Source of the DNA: Liolophura sinensis
Taxonomy: Eukaryota; Mollusca; Polyplacophora; Chitonida; Chitonidae
DNA: 64,000 bases
Direction of reading: 5' to 3'
Assembly: GCF_032854445.1 (NCBI RefSeq)
Contig: NC_088295.1
Span: 21,749,385 to 21,813,384, forward strand
Both the position numbers and the translations under genes were made by a program. Within the stretch, counting starts at the first letter, position 1. Every line of letters starts with the position of its first letter. The notes under the pieces were generated by a model, which was not told where the DNA came from, made no database searches, and worked only from the letters and a program-made list of their open reading frames with translations. Positions 1 through 25,540 of this stretch are shown here, in pieces.

Positions 1-3000
1 ACGTCTTATAGTCTTTCGGGGTATTCACTGTAGGTTTCATAGAAGATAAAGGGATATTCCTACGTAGGCAGTCCTGCCAGTTTCTCTTGTGAAGCTCTCA
101 TACCATGGGTCAAACATGTTGGTATAAACTATGCTGCAACAGCCAAATGATTTTGTCAAAGACCTAGGAACAGTTTTTAAACATGTGATGAACATATGAC
201 CATAACAGTTAATTTTGCCTGCTGTGGAAAAGTGGTAGGACAGTTATTGCAGATCCATTGTGAGAAACCGAAATGAGCCTCGCTATACCTTCATTGATAC
301 CCCTGTTTTGTAACCCTACACTTATTCAGGAACCAAATTCAGTGCTTTTTTCTGAAAGCTAAAGCACACATGCCTGCTAGCAAAGTACACAGTGTATACA
401 TACAGGCCCAGGTGGGAATTTCAGCACGTATTTATCTGCGGACTGTTATCGTCACAGGTAGTGAACACTAACCTGGAACATTTGTGTAACGGCGCCCAAG
501 CGATGCGAAATGACAAGCCCGAATCGCAGTACTATTTGGACATGGCAATTCACTGTTATAATGCGATGAGCGTCAATAAGCTAACCAAGCATGTCTACAC
601 AGACAATTAAGCAGCGGCGTACCGGGCACACTGACCCAGCATGCGTTATGCCAGTTCTGCCGGAAATCATGGTACGGATTCTCTTTCCGCGATCCAAAAG
701 CGTGCGTGACGCGCTCTATGAAAGCCGTCGCCTGTTGGTTTAATATATCAAGGAGGATATGATCAGTGCTGTTGGGAGTATACTGTTTGTGTGATAACAC
801 AAGAATTACGTAACGATGCACGACTAGACGCCAAAAATGAACGTCTGCACTCAGCCTTAGTCACAGAGTTGGGTTTTGTTTGGGTTTTCGCCAAAATGGT
901 AGCTGACCCAGACTGAAGAATAATATACACGAACAGGTCGCCAATATATAGGCCTACGTACTATCTTTGGCTGAAGCATGCCGAAGTCAAGCAACAACAT
1001 GTAAGAGGCACGTCTTTGATCTGTTTAGGAGCGTGATTCGTCCAGAAATACCATTTTGTTAATCAGGCAGAAATGTAACGTGGCGCCATGGAAAGAATCA
1101 ATGTTTCAAAGACATTAGTGTGAAAGACAGTGAAAACGCTAAAATGAATATACCAGATGAAAGACCATTGGACACTGTTCATCAATGAATATACCAGATG
1201 AAAGACCATTGCACACTGTCCATCAATGAATATACCAGATGAAAGACCATTTGGCACTGTCCATCAATGAAAATACCAGATGAAAGACCATTGGACACTG
1301 TCCAGCAAAAGAGTTTTATTTCTCCAGCCCAGTAAAATGTTTTTATAACATCGGATGCAATGTTGGTCTTTTGGAAATCAGCTGGTATCGATGACACCAC
1401 ATATTAGCGCAAAAACCTGCATGATATGAGCAGGCGTCATTGGTAACTATGACCAGAAAAGGCCAATGTGGAATCTAATCTTCGAATGCATTTAACTCGC
1501 TTAAAACTTCTAGTAAACCGAAATGAGTCAAACAGTGTAAAATGGTCCGCGAGTACACTAACTGTTGGTTGAGGAATATTTGAACACGCCTTATGCTCAA
1601 CCTAGCCTATCAGCCATTAATATGGCATATTAAAGTGGATAATGATCTTTCATCTGAAGAATACTTCATTTTCTTGCCATAAATTGATAAATTCTTGGTG
1701 ATGTTGGTGCATGATTTGTCTAAAATGACAGAATAGAAGCCCATGACGCTTTTGTCCGATGTATAGCCGTGCATCAAGGCCAACCTCGGTGTTCGAAGTG
1801 GGCTCATGCTGATTTTATTAAACTTGTCTGCATGTGTACAAGAAGTCGAGTTTGAAATTTCGCTTTGTGACTTTGGCATTGGAACTTGTGCACGTTTGAG
1901 TTGTCCTGCATTTCACCACACACAAGAACTAACTGAATATTTTTGATAACATCTTCGTTTTTGTTGATGGAAGTCCAAGTATAGAAATGAGGGGGGAAAA
2001 GGCACCCCACTTACAAGTATACATACAGCTGTACTTGATCCAGATTAAAGTACATCTTTCCACGAATTCCAGAAAGTTACACACGTCAATGCTCAAACTT
2101 CAAATCTGTCTGAAGCAAATGACAGACACAAACATATTTATACCATGCTGAATTTTAGTTACTCACGCTTATACGTCTACTTTACATGCAGTCTTCATAC
2201 ATACATTGTCCATGTACACGTGAAGCCTTGTGCACCCCACTAGAAGTCTGCCTCATTCGCCACATACAAATGTTCACTTGGTATTACATGGTGTATATGT
2301 TTGTCAGATATATATTTAGTATAATCGGAAGTGCATGAAAGTCACCGTACACAATACAGAAAAGGACATGAGCAAGTTAAACCCAAACTTGTGAGTTTAG
2401 GGTGATATCTGCATGCTAACTGTATGGGCACCCATAAGTATAAGTACAGCCACTTGAGGTTTCCAATTGCTGACAATATTTAGGCTGTAGTGTTGGGTAC
2501 TATCCTTAATAGCACCACAGACTGAACGGAAGTATGTTAAACATAATAAAAGAAAGCGCTTATACATGGAATGCACATAAATATAGATACATAGAATTTC
2601 TCTTTCTTTGTCAAGATTCTCAGAACATGAATTACTTGAGCCCAAACTACACGTGGCGTAAATATATATGTAATAAATAATACACAAACTGAAAGTAAAA
2701 CCAGCTATTCTTGGATAGAGAGCAAACGACTTTAAACAGCTTGCGAACACACTGAATATGTTTAACATCATATCTGACAAGTTTGTGTAAGCTTGATTGT
2801 AATGTTTAAATAGTGTTAAATAAACAAACACTGTATGGGATGTGGCACAGTATGGCGGGAAATTGTCATTCAGAGCCACACTTCATAACATTACGGCAGA
2901 TGCGTGCTTTCAAGGTGCATGAGTCAGTAAAACACATCGCTGTATATGATCAAGAAATATCCCCGATCACGTTAACTATTTAATATAGTCTTGCGCTCTT

Positions 3001-3068
3001 TATACAGACTATTTACATTTACTTGGCACACATTAACATTACACTATCGCATATGTCTCATAAATAGG
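1..3068. other. No gene recognised
   Basis: AT-rich DNA. Apart from the repeat block at 1115-1460 nothing is recognised. The 160-residue minus-strand frame at 2397-2879 has no recognisable motif and an amino-acid make-up typical of translated AT-rich DNA. Confidence 0.6.
1115..1460 (-). mobile_element. MITE relative with a 41-bp tandem repeat in one arm
   Basis: Four tandem copies of about 41 bp (ATATACCAGATGAAAGACCA, then TTGGACACTGTCC) span 1143-1308. The same block, and a stretch GACCAGAAAAGGCC at about 1450, also occur in the inverted-repeat element at 16070, in the other orientation. Confidence 0.55.
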
Positions 3069-3263
3069 CGGGGCCTCCGTGGCTTCCTCTCCGGTCGTAC
3101 GTGGGAAGGTCTGGCGGCAACCTTGGGATGGCCGTGGGTTTCCCCCGAGTTCTGCCCGGTTTCCTCCCACCATAATGCTGGCCGCCGTCGTATAAGTGAA
3201 ATATTCTTGAATATGGCGTAAAACATCAATCAAATAAATAAACAATAAATAAATAAATACATA
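3069..3263 (+). mobile_element. SINE copy with internal deletion
   Basis: The 5' tip GGGCCTCCGTGG is joined directly to the body (CTTCCTCTCCGGTCGTACG). The tRNA-like boxes between them are missing. The body and the AATA-rich tail are otherwise well kept. Confidence 0.85.
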
Positions 3264-3291
3264 AATAGGCATACAACACTATCCATGAATG

Positions 3292-3507
3292 GCGGGGGTG
3301 GTACAGCGTGCCAGCGCGGCGCAATGATCCAGGAGCCTCGCACTAATTATGCGGCCGCTCATGTTGGCTTCCTCTCCGGTCGTGTGTGGGACGGCTTGCC
3401 AGCGGATAGTCGTGGGTTCCCCCCAGTTTCCTCCCTCGACACTGCAGACCGCCGTCGTGGAAGTGAAATAGTCTTGATTACGGCGTAAAACACCAATCAA
3501 ATAAATC
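3292..3507 (+). mobile_element. SINE copy, near full length
   Basis: It begins at GCGCGGCGCAATGATCCAGG-type tRNA-like sequence and runs through the body to CACCAATCAAATAAAT. It lies 30 bp after the preceding copy. Short open frames over it are artefacts. Confidence 0.85.
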
Positions 3508-3849
3508 ATTTTCTATAACACTATAACAGACATGCACCACAAAAGCTAAGCTAACCAATAACTGCTATATAGGTACATCTGAAGTGTATATATTGTATTT
3601 TTGTAATTATACCTTTCTAATAGAATGCAGCCATGGTATGATCATGCGGGTCTATAGCTAAGCTGTTAGTAAGTATACATGTAGGATATATACATACGGT
3701 TGCATGAAATTTTCAACATTTTCAAAAGTGAGACCTGTCATTCAGAAAAAGAGAATTTAAAGTATATGCAAATGCAAATTAACACAGAAACCAAAACACA
3801 TTACACAAAATTGACCAATTCGGCTATAGACGTCCAACAACGTATACAC

Positions 3850-4035
3850 CACGGAGAAAACTTTCAACCGCAGAAAGAAACTCTTCACTGCGGAGAAAAG
3901 GTATGCAACGCAGAAAAGGATTACACCGCAGAGAAAACCTTTCTACCTGGGAATAAAACAAAGCGCGGAAAAACTTAAGCACCCTGATAGAGAAAAGCTT
4001 TACACTGCGAAGAAAAGCTTTAGACCGCGGAGAAT
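3850..4035 (+). repeat. Short diverged tandem repeat, ACCGCGGAGAAAAGCTTT type
   Basis: About eight imperfect copies of an 18-24-bp unit around CTGCGGAGAAAAG; more follow at 4370-4440. They give frames rich in GEK/AEK that look like zinc-finger linkers, but no Cys2-His2 spacing is present, so this is not a zinc-finger gene. Confidence 0.7.
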
Positions 4036-4080
4036 ATTTCATAATGCAAATAAACACGAAAAATATTTCTTCACATTTCA

Positions 4081-4740
4081 ATTTTTCATTGTTTTTTTTT
4101 CCAGTTTATAACTGCATGAATTAACTTATATAGCTTGTTTTGTTTCTGTTCCTTCGTATTTTTTTTTTACGGTGACGTTTGCAATACCAAACATTTTCTG
4201 ATTGCATGATTGCATGATTTGCAAAGATTCCTAGGTATTGCTATTAAAACATTACCCTTCAGAACAAAGAATTTAAATTATGCACAAAAACGAACACAGC
4301 CACAGAAACAAACACAAAATCCATAAATACATCCAGAAACGTCGAAAAAAAAAATGGAAAAAGTTTTTGTCCCTGGAGAAAAGTTTACAAGCACGGAGAA
4401 AACCTTTCCACCTCGGAGAAAAATTTATACATTCACAGCGGAATTTTTCATTGTTTTTTTTCCAGTTTATAACTGCATGAATTAACTTATATAGCTTGTT
4501 TTGTTTCTGTTCCTTCGTATTTTTTTTTTACGGTGACGTTTGCAATACCAAACATTTTCTGATTGCATGATTGCATGATTTGCAATGATTCCTAGGTGTT
4601 GCTATTAAAACATTACCCTTCAGAACAAAAAATTTAAATTATGCACAAAAACGAACACAGCCACAGAAACAAACACAAAATCCCTAAATACATCCAGAAA
4701 CTTCGCAAAAAAAATGGAAAAACTTTTTGTCCCTGGAGAT
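4081..4740 (+). repeat. Tandem duplication of about 295 bp with period about 360
   Basis: The block beginning ATTTTTCATTGTTTTTTTTC and ending GTCCCTGGAGA occurs at 4081-4379 and again at 4443-4739 with few differences. The spacer holds CGGAGAAAAC-type repeats that continue from the left. Confidence 0.9.
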
Positions 4741-5401
4741 CCTTGCAATAGATCCTTGCAATGCCAAGTGCGTGGTCTTGCCGTATATTGGGATTTATTG
4801 GGCTTGATATTCGTCTGCTGAGAAAACAATTCCGCTCAAATCATCGCGACTAGTAACGGCCTGAACACTACAACGATAGGCCTGTGCAGTGAAACGGTAT
4901 GTTGGAGTTATCCCCCTTCATTTGCTATATTGATGGTCATCACTCGATATGTTCTGTCCACGTAAACCGTGATTAAAAGTCATATTTTACACGTTTTACA
5001 TTACAAATTATTAAATTCCTGAAGTTTCCAGTGCATATATAAAATGATATTTTAATAATTAAACAGTATTAAAATTCATGTTACCGGTAATAGTTTATCG
5101 TAGTTCACTGTTAGTATAATGGTTCAAACACATGCAAGCATTTCTTAATTTGCATTTTCGTTATTGATATGCTGTAAATCTTGTACATCAACCCCATGGC
5201 AGCAGATGAATATGAGAGTGTATAGCCATGTAACAACGCAAGGCCGTCAGGGCCGGATAAATACCGATGTGGCCTCCATTATACACGTACCACTCATGCT
5301 CATGGGAAAACCGCTGTCCTGCACAGTATGCCGGTATATGCGATTAGAGACTAACAGGCTGACTTGACTGAAAATCGATATTGTGTTAACAACACAGTCT
5401 A

Positions 5402-5804
5402 TTAAATAAACAATCCAGTCATTAATCTAAAAGGATTTGTTAATTTCACTAAATCCTCTGAATGGAATATTCCATCCATACGTTCCGCTACCGCCCACAC
5501 ACCAGCACCTCTATATGGCGAACATGGATCATCATTATTATAATCAAAATCCCCTAAAGAAACTAACCATCCACATATATATTCCTCCAAAATGATACAG
5601 TTATTATCCAATATAGGAATATTGACCAAAATCGTAGGGCTTATCACTGAACGATTGAATAGAAGCCTTCTCCTTGTTATACCAGGACTCCATCCCTTTA
5701 AACGATTCTCTCCTAAACAATCTCAATAATACCCTCTCCATGCATCGTGAAATGCATATTTGAAGTAAGCATAATGCAAATAAACACGAAAAATATTTCT
5801 TCAC
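5402..5804 (-). pseudogene. Unrecognised frame-shifted open reading, possibly a repeat-borne coding relic
   Basis: Two overlapping minus-strand frames (5804-5604 and 5647-5402) can be joined by one frame change into about 130 residues (for example WYNKEKASIQSFS, then VNIPILDNNC and YRGAGVWAVAERMDG). The 36 bp at its start (5771-5806) are identical to 4041-4076, a dispersed repeat. I recognise no family. It may be chance. Confidence 0.25.
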
Positions 5805-6584
5805 ATATTATCAAATCGTGCTACAACAAATCTACAGAATCTTCAGGAAAATGACAAAAAGGCTTATGAAACCAATGCAATAAACCTTTCCGGTGCAGTC
5901 ATACATCGGGCGTCATACACATGTGCATACCGGTAATTGTTATCGTTTAATTTCTGTATGCCTCAAAATCAGTAAACGCTCTCCATGGCATGAAATATAT
6001 ATGCTAAAACACAAAAGAAGCAACACCTTTAGTGTAAACGTACAAATTTGAATGAAGTACCGGTAATGCAGTTTTTTTGTCTGAAAATTGCAGACGGTTA
6101 AAAGTGGAACATTACTACGCAAAGCAAAAAATGCATGGCGCATACTACACAACCAAACAAAAAGTACACGTTACACACTGTGTACTACATAAACTGTAGT
6201 GTAAACACAATGTGGAAAATTAAGTCCACAGTGTTGATAACGTATGTGTCCATCATTGGCATTTACATGCATCTCCAGATTCTGCGTCTCATGGAACGCA
6301 TTAATGTTCGCATTCTCTCGTGGGATTGACTGAAGTGAACATCTCATTTTGGGTGATTTTTTTATTCACGGATGTAGTCGCTTCTCTCGTTTCAGTGACT
6401 CGGTGTCAATCTTTCATACTTACCTGATTGTTTGAATAAATGACGCGACACCGAAGAGTGTTATGAATGTAAGCAGTTTAAAAACGAGAAAATCAGGCTG
6501 CTGAATAACACCGATTTCATCATATATGTGCACACGGAATATGCTCAGCTTAATTCCCTAACGGCTTTGAGCATGTTGCTGTTG

Positions 6585-6790
6585 TGATGATTAGGGTGCT
6601 GTCTCGGTACGACTATTGGGTCCTTCTCGAGTCAGGTCGCGTATTCAAATCAAGTTCTCCCTGTTGGTTTGTCAGATACCCCCAGTGGCGAAGGTCACAT
6701 GGTTTACTCCGGGCAACTTAGGTTCTTCAACACATGCATAAGCATGTGGTAGATTGGTCAGCACGCCGTTAATCACCGTTTATATGAATG
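6585..6790 (+). repeat. Possible second SINE family
   Basis: TGATTAGGGTGCTGTCTCGG and GTATTCAAATCAAG are spaced like A and B boxes. A unique body with GGTCACATGGTTTACTCCGG follows. Only one copy is seen in this window. Confidence 0.3.
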
Positions 6791-7520
6791 AAATTTTGTT
6801 AGGTTATATATACGTAATCTTCAGCGTGTACACAAATGAAACCTTTGTAAGTATGAGGGCAAACCCTTTAAAAACAATAGATTTATAAACTGGGTGGCTC
6901 TTTAACTCATATTTCTCCAGGAAATGTGATTTTTATAATACTGGTAAGTTTCTGTCAGCATAGCAACCGACAATATCCACTTACTGACAAAAACTGTCAG
7001 TCAACAAAACATGTGAAACATTTATCGGTAGAAGAAAATAAATTTATGTTACATGAGTACATGAGAAGTTTTTGTTACTGGATTCTGTTAACAGTATTCA
7101 ACTGCGTAACACTGTCATATAAAATGGCGTTGTCTGCTGTTCACTCCTATGGAAAAACTGGTAACAACCATGTATTACTGTAACAGGAGAACAGCCAATT
7201 GTCAATCTGGCTTGGATCCGATTCGCCATTACCCTGGAAAAGGTACATCTCGTCACAAAAAATTGCATCTAGTGCATAGTATGCTGTTGGAATGATCAGG
7301 TACATTTGTGACCTTAAATGCGACAGATCAACTTACAAATTTGTTTATTTGCATGTACCAGCATGCGGTTTAACGTCGATATCAGCAATATTTTGGTCAT
7401 TTCACACCGCGTCGACAAGAACTTTATTAGTATAGCCCTTTACAGGCTGAGCACCAAGCCAGGGAAGTACCACGAATGCCAATTTCATAAATTCCTAAAT
7501 ATGCATGATCTGACATACGG

Positions 7521-7580
7521 CTCGGACTGGGGTCTTCTGTTTACCAGGCGGACGCGCCAACCACTCGACCACCGCATTTT
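7521..7580 (-). repeat. tRNA-Leu/Ser-like fragment
   Basis: The minus strand reads GCGGTGGTCGAGTGGTTGGC, then GCGTCCGCCTGGTAAAC, close to the D-arm region of class II tRNAs. No matching 3' half or acceptor stem is seen, so it is a SINE head or relic rather than a tRNA gene. Confidence 0.4.
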
Positions 7581-7599
7581 CTGAAATGGAATTCAACTG

Positions 7600-10357
7600 T
7601 CATATTTATACTGACCACCCTATCAACTCCCTATGTTGCGGGGGTCTACTGGTTCCAGAGAGTGCTGTTTCCGACCTGGTATTTCATCCGCAGTTATTAG
7701 ACCAGTTATAGGGTTGCAGTGCTGGAACGAAAACAATGTATTGTTACGACAGCCGCGCTATTTGCACACCACTTACTGGATACGTCCATTTTACGGAATC
7801 AAAGATCGCACTAAGTATTCAGTAGAGTCTGGAACATCAATACATCCAGCTGTGAGGAACTTGACTGGGTACTTGATTCTCAGCCAAGTTCCTGAAAGGC
7901 AAATCTTTTCGTTAAATCTCCTTTCTGCAATGAACATTCGCTAGAAATTCCTCGTAAGTTCAGCCAGCTCTATATCCTACACATTCAACAAAAGCGCACA
8001 CATGCGTCAGGCGACAGGCTTGGCGGCATATTGCAACTTTTCTCTCAACATAAAAGCTGTGATATCAATTAGGTTTTGGAAGATGGAATTCCATGACATC
8101 TATAAAGCCCCATTAATATTTTTAAACGAAAATCCAGCCAGCACTGGGCATTCTCAACAAAACAAATCTGCAACTCTTAGTATTCCGCAGAAATCCGGTG
8201 ACGACAGGACATACTGAACACAGTGTGACAAGGGAATTCAGTAGATAGATTTATGGACTGTTTAACTCCATAGCCAAGTGCTGTTTTTGATAACATGACA
8301 TGGATGGAGTAAACCACAGGCCTTTGACAAGTTACTCAAGGATTTTGTAGTATGTGACGTTGCACACTAATTTCATTACTGGTGGAAGATAAGTGATCTC
8401 AATGAACGCAAGACTGTGCACACAGCAAATAGTGAATGCTGGGTAATCTGCACATTCCTTGTCCAAAACCTGGATGGAATTCAACAGAAACTATATTAGC
8501 ACTGAGTATCAAGTATAGATCGTGTCCACACTCTGCATTCAGTAAAGTTTCATTGGGCTGCATTCAGCAGCATAAGATCTTAGGAGTCCTCTGCAGTTAG
8601 TTTAGAACTAGAGTGAAAACACTGTATGGGTGGTACGGATTTTGTTTCTGTATATAAATACATACATTTCTTTTAAAGATTCTGTAAAAGAAGTCATCAT
8701 GCCTTGTGAAAGGAAAAGTTAAGCTGTTATGATTAAAAAGTATTAATTAACAAAACACAAGCATGCATGAAAATTTTAAAAATAATTTAATGGCAGCTAC
8801 ATTTAAAACCTCAACTGTACAAATAACATGGCTAATGCATGAAAAGCACACATTACACTTAAGTCTTAAGCAAGTATGAAACACCATAATCTTACAATAC
8901 ATCTACTTTTAGTAGCATAACAAACCTTTAACATATCCTTAAAATTATGACTGTTTTAAAACAATTTAAGAGAATAAGCCTTGCAGACTTTTAACAACTA
9001 TTTTAGAAATTTATGGAATCAAATTAACATTGATGCACACATAACATATAGATCTAATCTACTTTTAGACTTTTTTAAACAAGAAATTGATTGTCAATCA
9101 AGTAAGAATACCATAGCTGTTACTAACCAGCAACAACTTCTACAACACCATGTGTCAGTCAATTGCAGGTCTCTACATTAGCACACGACAAACATGAGAC
9201 TATGGCCTATCTTTCTTAAACTCTTACATGTACAACTAACGCAACAAAAATATAATTATTGATCAAAATATTCAAACGCACATTACTTAAAAGCAGGCCG
9301 TAGCCGTCTATTACAGTCAGGTACTTAACTACAAAACAGTGGTGACAATTTTTGAACAGTTAATAAGATTTCAAATTTCAAATCACAGACAGGTGTCAAA
9401 GGCTTTTCGTTTGCAGACAAGGCAATTTCTATGACATTTATGAATAAAACAAAACTAATATGTATGCACATTGCAACGTCTGCTGTAAAGGATTTTTGCA
9501 TTGATACATGTAGCAGACACTTCAATGACTTTTACACCTGGCAACAACTACATATTCCCCACGCACAAGCAGACAGTAATCAATGCTGCATGTCCACATG
9601 TTTTACATGAAGGACAGGAGGTGGACAATGTCATCCCCTGCATACCAGTTCACAAACCATAAGTGTCCCTAAATACTTCAAGAATACAATCATACATGTA
9701 AAGCCAAAAAATGAAAGCACTGTACGCCTAGCCGATAAGCACACTTTCTCACCAGGTGGCAACTTTTTTTCTCTTACCGAAGGTTATCAAAGTTTACTTG
9801 GCTACAGATTACATTCCACCACGTTTCTGACTTTCATGGGCACTGACTTAACAGGAAGCAATATAGCACGTGGGCAAACAGGAATGGGTGTACCCTGGCC
9901 CTGCAGCAGAGAATGTTACAGCCAACATTTAAACCATATCACAATAAATTAACACTATAAGATTTACATCAACAGGAATGGCATGTCAGAAAAAAAACAG
10001 TTAAAATCAAATGGCACCTGCACCAGTTAGCCCAAGGTTAAGGTTTGTCTACATCAGGTTTTAAGATTTATATATATCCTAATATACAAGCACAGATCTC
10101 AATTAGACTGACTTCCCAGGAAATGTATCTGTGGCCAGTGTTCAGTGCTATATCTGCTGTTCATAATTCTGTTATTTGAAGCTCAAATCACAACTGGAAC
10201 ACAGGTGTAACAGATTAACCCAGTGTTCACTTTTGGGTCAGTTTGTAGCTAAGACTCCAGTTGTGTCATACAAATTGTATGTATCAGCAAATATTTGTTT
10301 ATGGAATTCAGCAATCTACCTAGCATTCTATACTGTGATATGTATCCATTAGAATAT
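7600..10357. other. No gene recognised; may include the HIF1AN 3' UTR at its right end
   Basis: AT-rich sequence with only short frames lacking known motifs. HIF1AN ends at 10691 on the minus strand, so transcribed 3' UTR may extend into this stretch. Confidence 0.5.
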
Positions 10358-10466
10358 CATTTATTTATTTTATTTATTTGTATTTTCATAAATTTATTCA
10401 TTTTATTTATTTGTTTCTCAAGAATTTTTCACTTCTACAATGGCGGTCAGTTTTACGGGTGGAGCA
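10358..10466 (-). mobile_element. SINE 3' remnant downstream of HIF1AN
   Basis: On the minus strand this is the degraded 3' end of the SINE, followed by a long AATAAATA-rich tail. It lies about 225 bp after the HIF1AN stop in the same direction, so the tail supplies several AATAAA signals. Confidence 0.65.
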
Positions 10467-10690
10467 AACCAGAGGGCTTGAGTAATACATCATGATTATC
10501 CAGCCATACAACTGGTTTTTAGGTTATAAATCTGGTTTCTGGTACCACATGGTACACCTGGCAATCGTTAGCCACAGACATTCATAAGTTTGTCAACACT
10601 AGGTGAAACTATGTCAGCACATCTTCACTTAATTTAACACGGGAGACAGTCTTTGGCATAGGATATGTAGATATGTAGTGGATCAACAAG

Positions 10691-23321
<12,631 letters not shown>

Positions 23322-24721
23322 CTTATTCGAGTTGTGTGTACAGACTGTGGCGGTGCGCTGCGAACTGAAGTAGACCAGGCTCGCTCACAGTGCTATTAAA
23401 AGCAGGGAATAGCTCCTCGGTTGATCTATGCTGATGCAGCTACCATGTACCGTGTCGCGGATCGGGTTGGCTTCCCGATCTGTCACAGGAAAGAAAATAT
23501 AAATGAAGAGTTTATGATAGTCTTGCCTTATAGGCTGATTTTGATCCGGTTTGCACGCTCATTTGATGACGACATGTGCATGTATAGATTAGGTTTATCG
23601 TATATACACAAAGGCATGCAGCCAAACATACGCATCTATATATGACTGCCTCTGAAGATTATGATTAGCCTTTATCACATTATCAAAGCTTTTCATATAC
23701 CGTGCACGAAAACTCCAGACCACACATCTCCGTCCAAACAGAATCAAACCACAAGTTCCATATGTACCAACATAAGCGAAATGCTGTTAACAGTATTTAA
23801 ACCGTTCTGTGAAAAAAAAAATGTTTTGAGGATATACGGTAGACCCTGTATCTGGGACATATTTGTCCTATTAATTATAGGCACGAGGTACTGACAGGAC
23901 TTATGCATACGTAGGCATATTTATTCTTTTATATGCCTACTGAGTGTATATTATCTTTACCTTGGATTTACACGTTCTGGGTAAAGAGCGCAAAGCTTTT
24001 GACACTGAAAACTGGCCGTACCGAGACCATTTTGGGTTTCGAACCAACGACTTCATAGGCTACTAATTTATGCACCAAACTACCAGCAATGCATGTTACT
24101 GTGTACACCATTCGAAATCTTGATCAATGCTTCCCAAAATAACAGGTGATTGGTAGATTTAACATGAATTGTTCATATATACCCGAAATTTATATGAACC
24201 GCTCTGTGGATATCACTGAAGTCAAATATTGTATCTGGTAGCATATACATCGCGCTTTTTACAATGCTGTTACATACAATCTTCCTTTTTGGGGCCTATA
24301 TACTGCATAAATAGGTTTAACTATGCCACATCATCTGCAAAGTTAAGCCGTTCCATATAAGACGAACGCATGGTTCTGAATTTTTATTCAGTGTTTAGGA
24401 TATGCTGGCATGCAGAGCCGATATATGACGACCGGCAACTTACCGGTAGAGCCCAAATTTGTCCGCCGTTTTCGTATTTGCGAATTGCGGTCTTTTTATA
24501 CCTCTATGGGAGATTTAAAGTTTACAGAGTACTGTCTAAACAGATAACACAACGAAGTCATCTAGATATTTGTTTTCCAATTATCTTCGCGTACTTGTTG
24601 TTTATAATCGCACACTATTTCGCTCCAAACTTCTTTTCTGCAGATAACTTTCACTATGACAGGTTATTTTAACCATCTGTAACCCCTTGAACTTCCTTTG
24701 GCCAATTTTACCCGTAACTAT
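23322..24721. other. HIF1AN upstream region, no gene recognised
   Basis: The first 100 bp or so are GC-richer and should hold the HIF1AN promoter. Beyond that the sequence is AT-rich. A GTTCGAAACCC-like B box on the minus strand near 24035 may be another tRNA-derived relic. Confidence 0.45.
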
Positions 24722-24792
24722 AATGGTTAGAGCGTCGGAAGTTAGGGCATCTCTGTAAGTCGGAACACCTGGGATCAAACCCAGGTCGGATC
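24722..24792 (+). repeat. tRNA-like head of another SINE or a tRNA relic
   Basis: TGGTTAGAGCGTC resembles an A box. GGGATCAAACCC, about 45 bp on, resembles a B box. It does not fold as an intact tRNA by eye, and sequence unlike the main SINE follows it. Confidence 0.4.
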
Positions 24793-24828
24793 ATATCAAA
24801 GACTTTTTAAAATGCTACTTATTCCTAC

Positions 24829-25018
24829 CTCCCAGCTCATGCTGGCTTCCTCTCCGGTCGTAAGTGGGAAGGTCTGCCAACCTGCGGATGGTCATAGGTT
24901 TTCTTCGAGCTCCACCCTGTTTCCTTCCACCATAATGCTGACCACCGTCGTATAAGTGAAATATTCTGGAGTACGGCGTAAAACACCAATCAATGAAAAA
25001 AATAAAGAAAAAAATAAA
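24829..25018 (+). mobile_element. SINE copy, 5' truncated
   Basis: Starts near CCCAGCTCATGCTGGC and keeps the whole body to GGCGTAAAACACCAATCAAT and an A-rich tail. Confidence 0.85.
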
Positions 25019-25340
25019 TATTGCTACCTCGCTTGGTCTGCAGCACTGGCAGGATAGCTCAAAATAGCAGGACTGGTTTGTTCGCTGTCTGAATGATGTA
25101 ATTGGGTGGGGTGTCATGTCTAGTGTATTTGGCATAATATTTCTGTGGCAGCAGCACTTTGGCAGCAGCACTTTGGCGGTCATATATACTCGCCCTGCCA
25201 CAAAAAGACACAATACACTGCACACCTAATGTCCTCGATGTCATATGAATGAAAAAGTACGACGTAAAACCCCAAGCATGCACACATATACATGTACCAC
25301 ATGTATATACATGTTTAGCTTGCTTGCGCAGCACACTGAC

Positions 25341-25540
25341 TCTGAGAGCCTCCCATCATTAATGCGGTCGTTGTAAGTTAAGGTCCAGCCCATGCATGCG
25401 GACGGTCGTGGGTTTTCCCCGCAATCCTTCCAGTTTCCACCATGCAGCCACAATGTGGCCTCCGCCGTATAAGTGAAATATTCTTGTGTACTCTTGTGTA
25501 TTCTTGTGTAGAACACCAGTAAATTAATCAAATAAATACC
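25341..25540 (+). mobile_element. SINE copy, diverged
   Basis: It keeps the GAGAGCCTCCCAT...GCGGTCGTTGTAAGTT head part and the body. TTCTTGTGTA is repeated in tandem just before the tail, a local expansion specific to this copy. Confidence 0.8.

Noticed and set aside
2397-2879. 160-residue minus-strand frame
   Set aside because: No motif, no splice context, and residues expected from AT-rich DNA (many Tyr, Ile, Ser, Leu). Judged chance.
3700-4081. Zinc-finger gene, because GEK/AEK repeats recall TGEKPF linkers
   Set aside because: No Cys2-His2 spacing; the pattern comes from a short diverged DNA repeat.
7521-7580. Functional tRNA gene on the minus strand
   Set aside because: Only the D-arm-like part is present; no anticodon arm, B box or acceptor stem follows.
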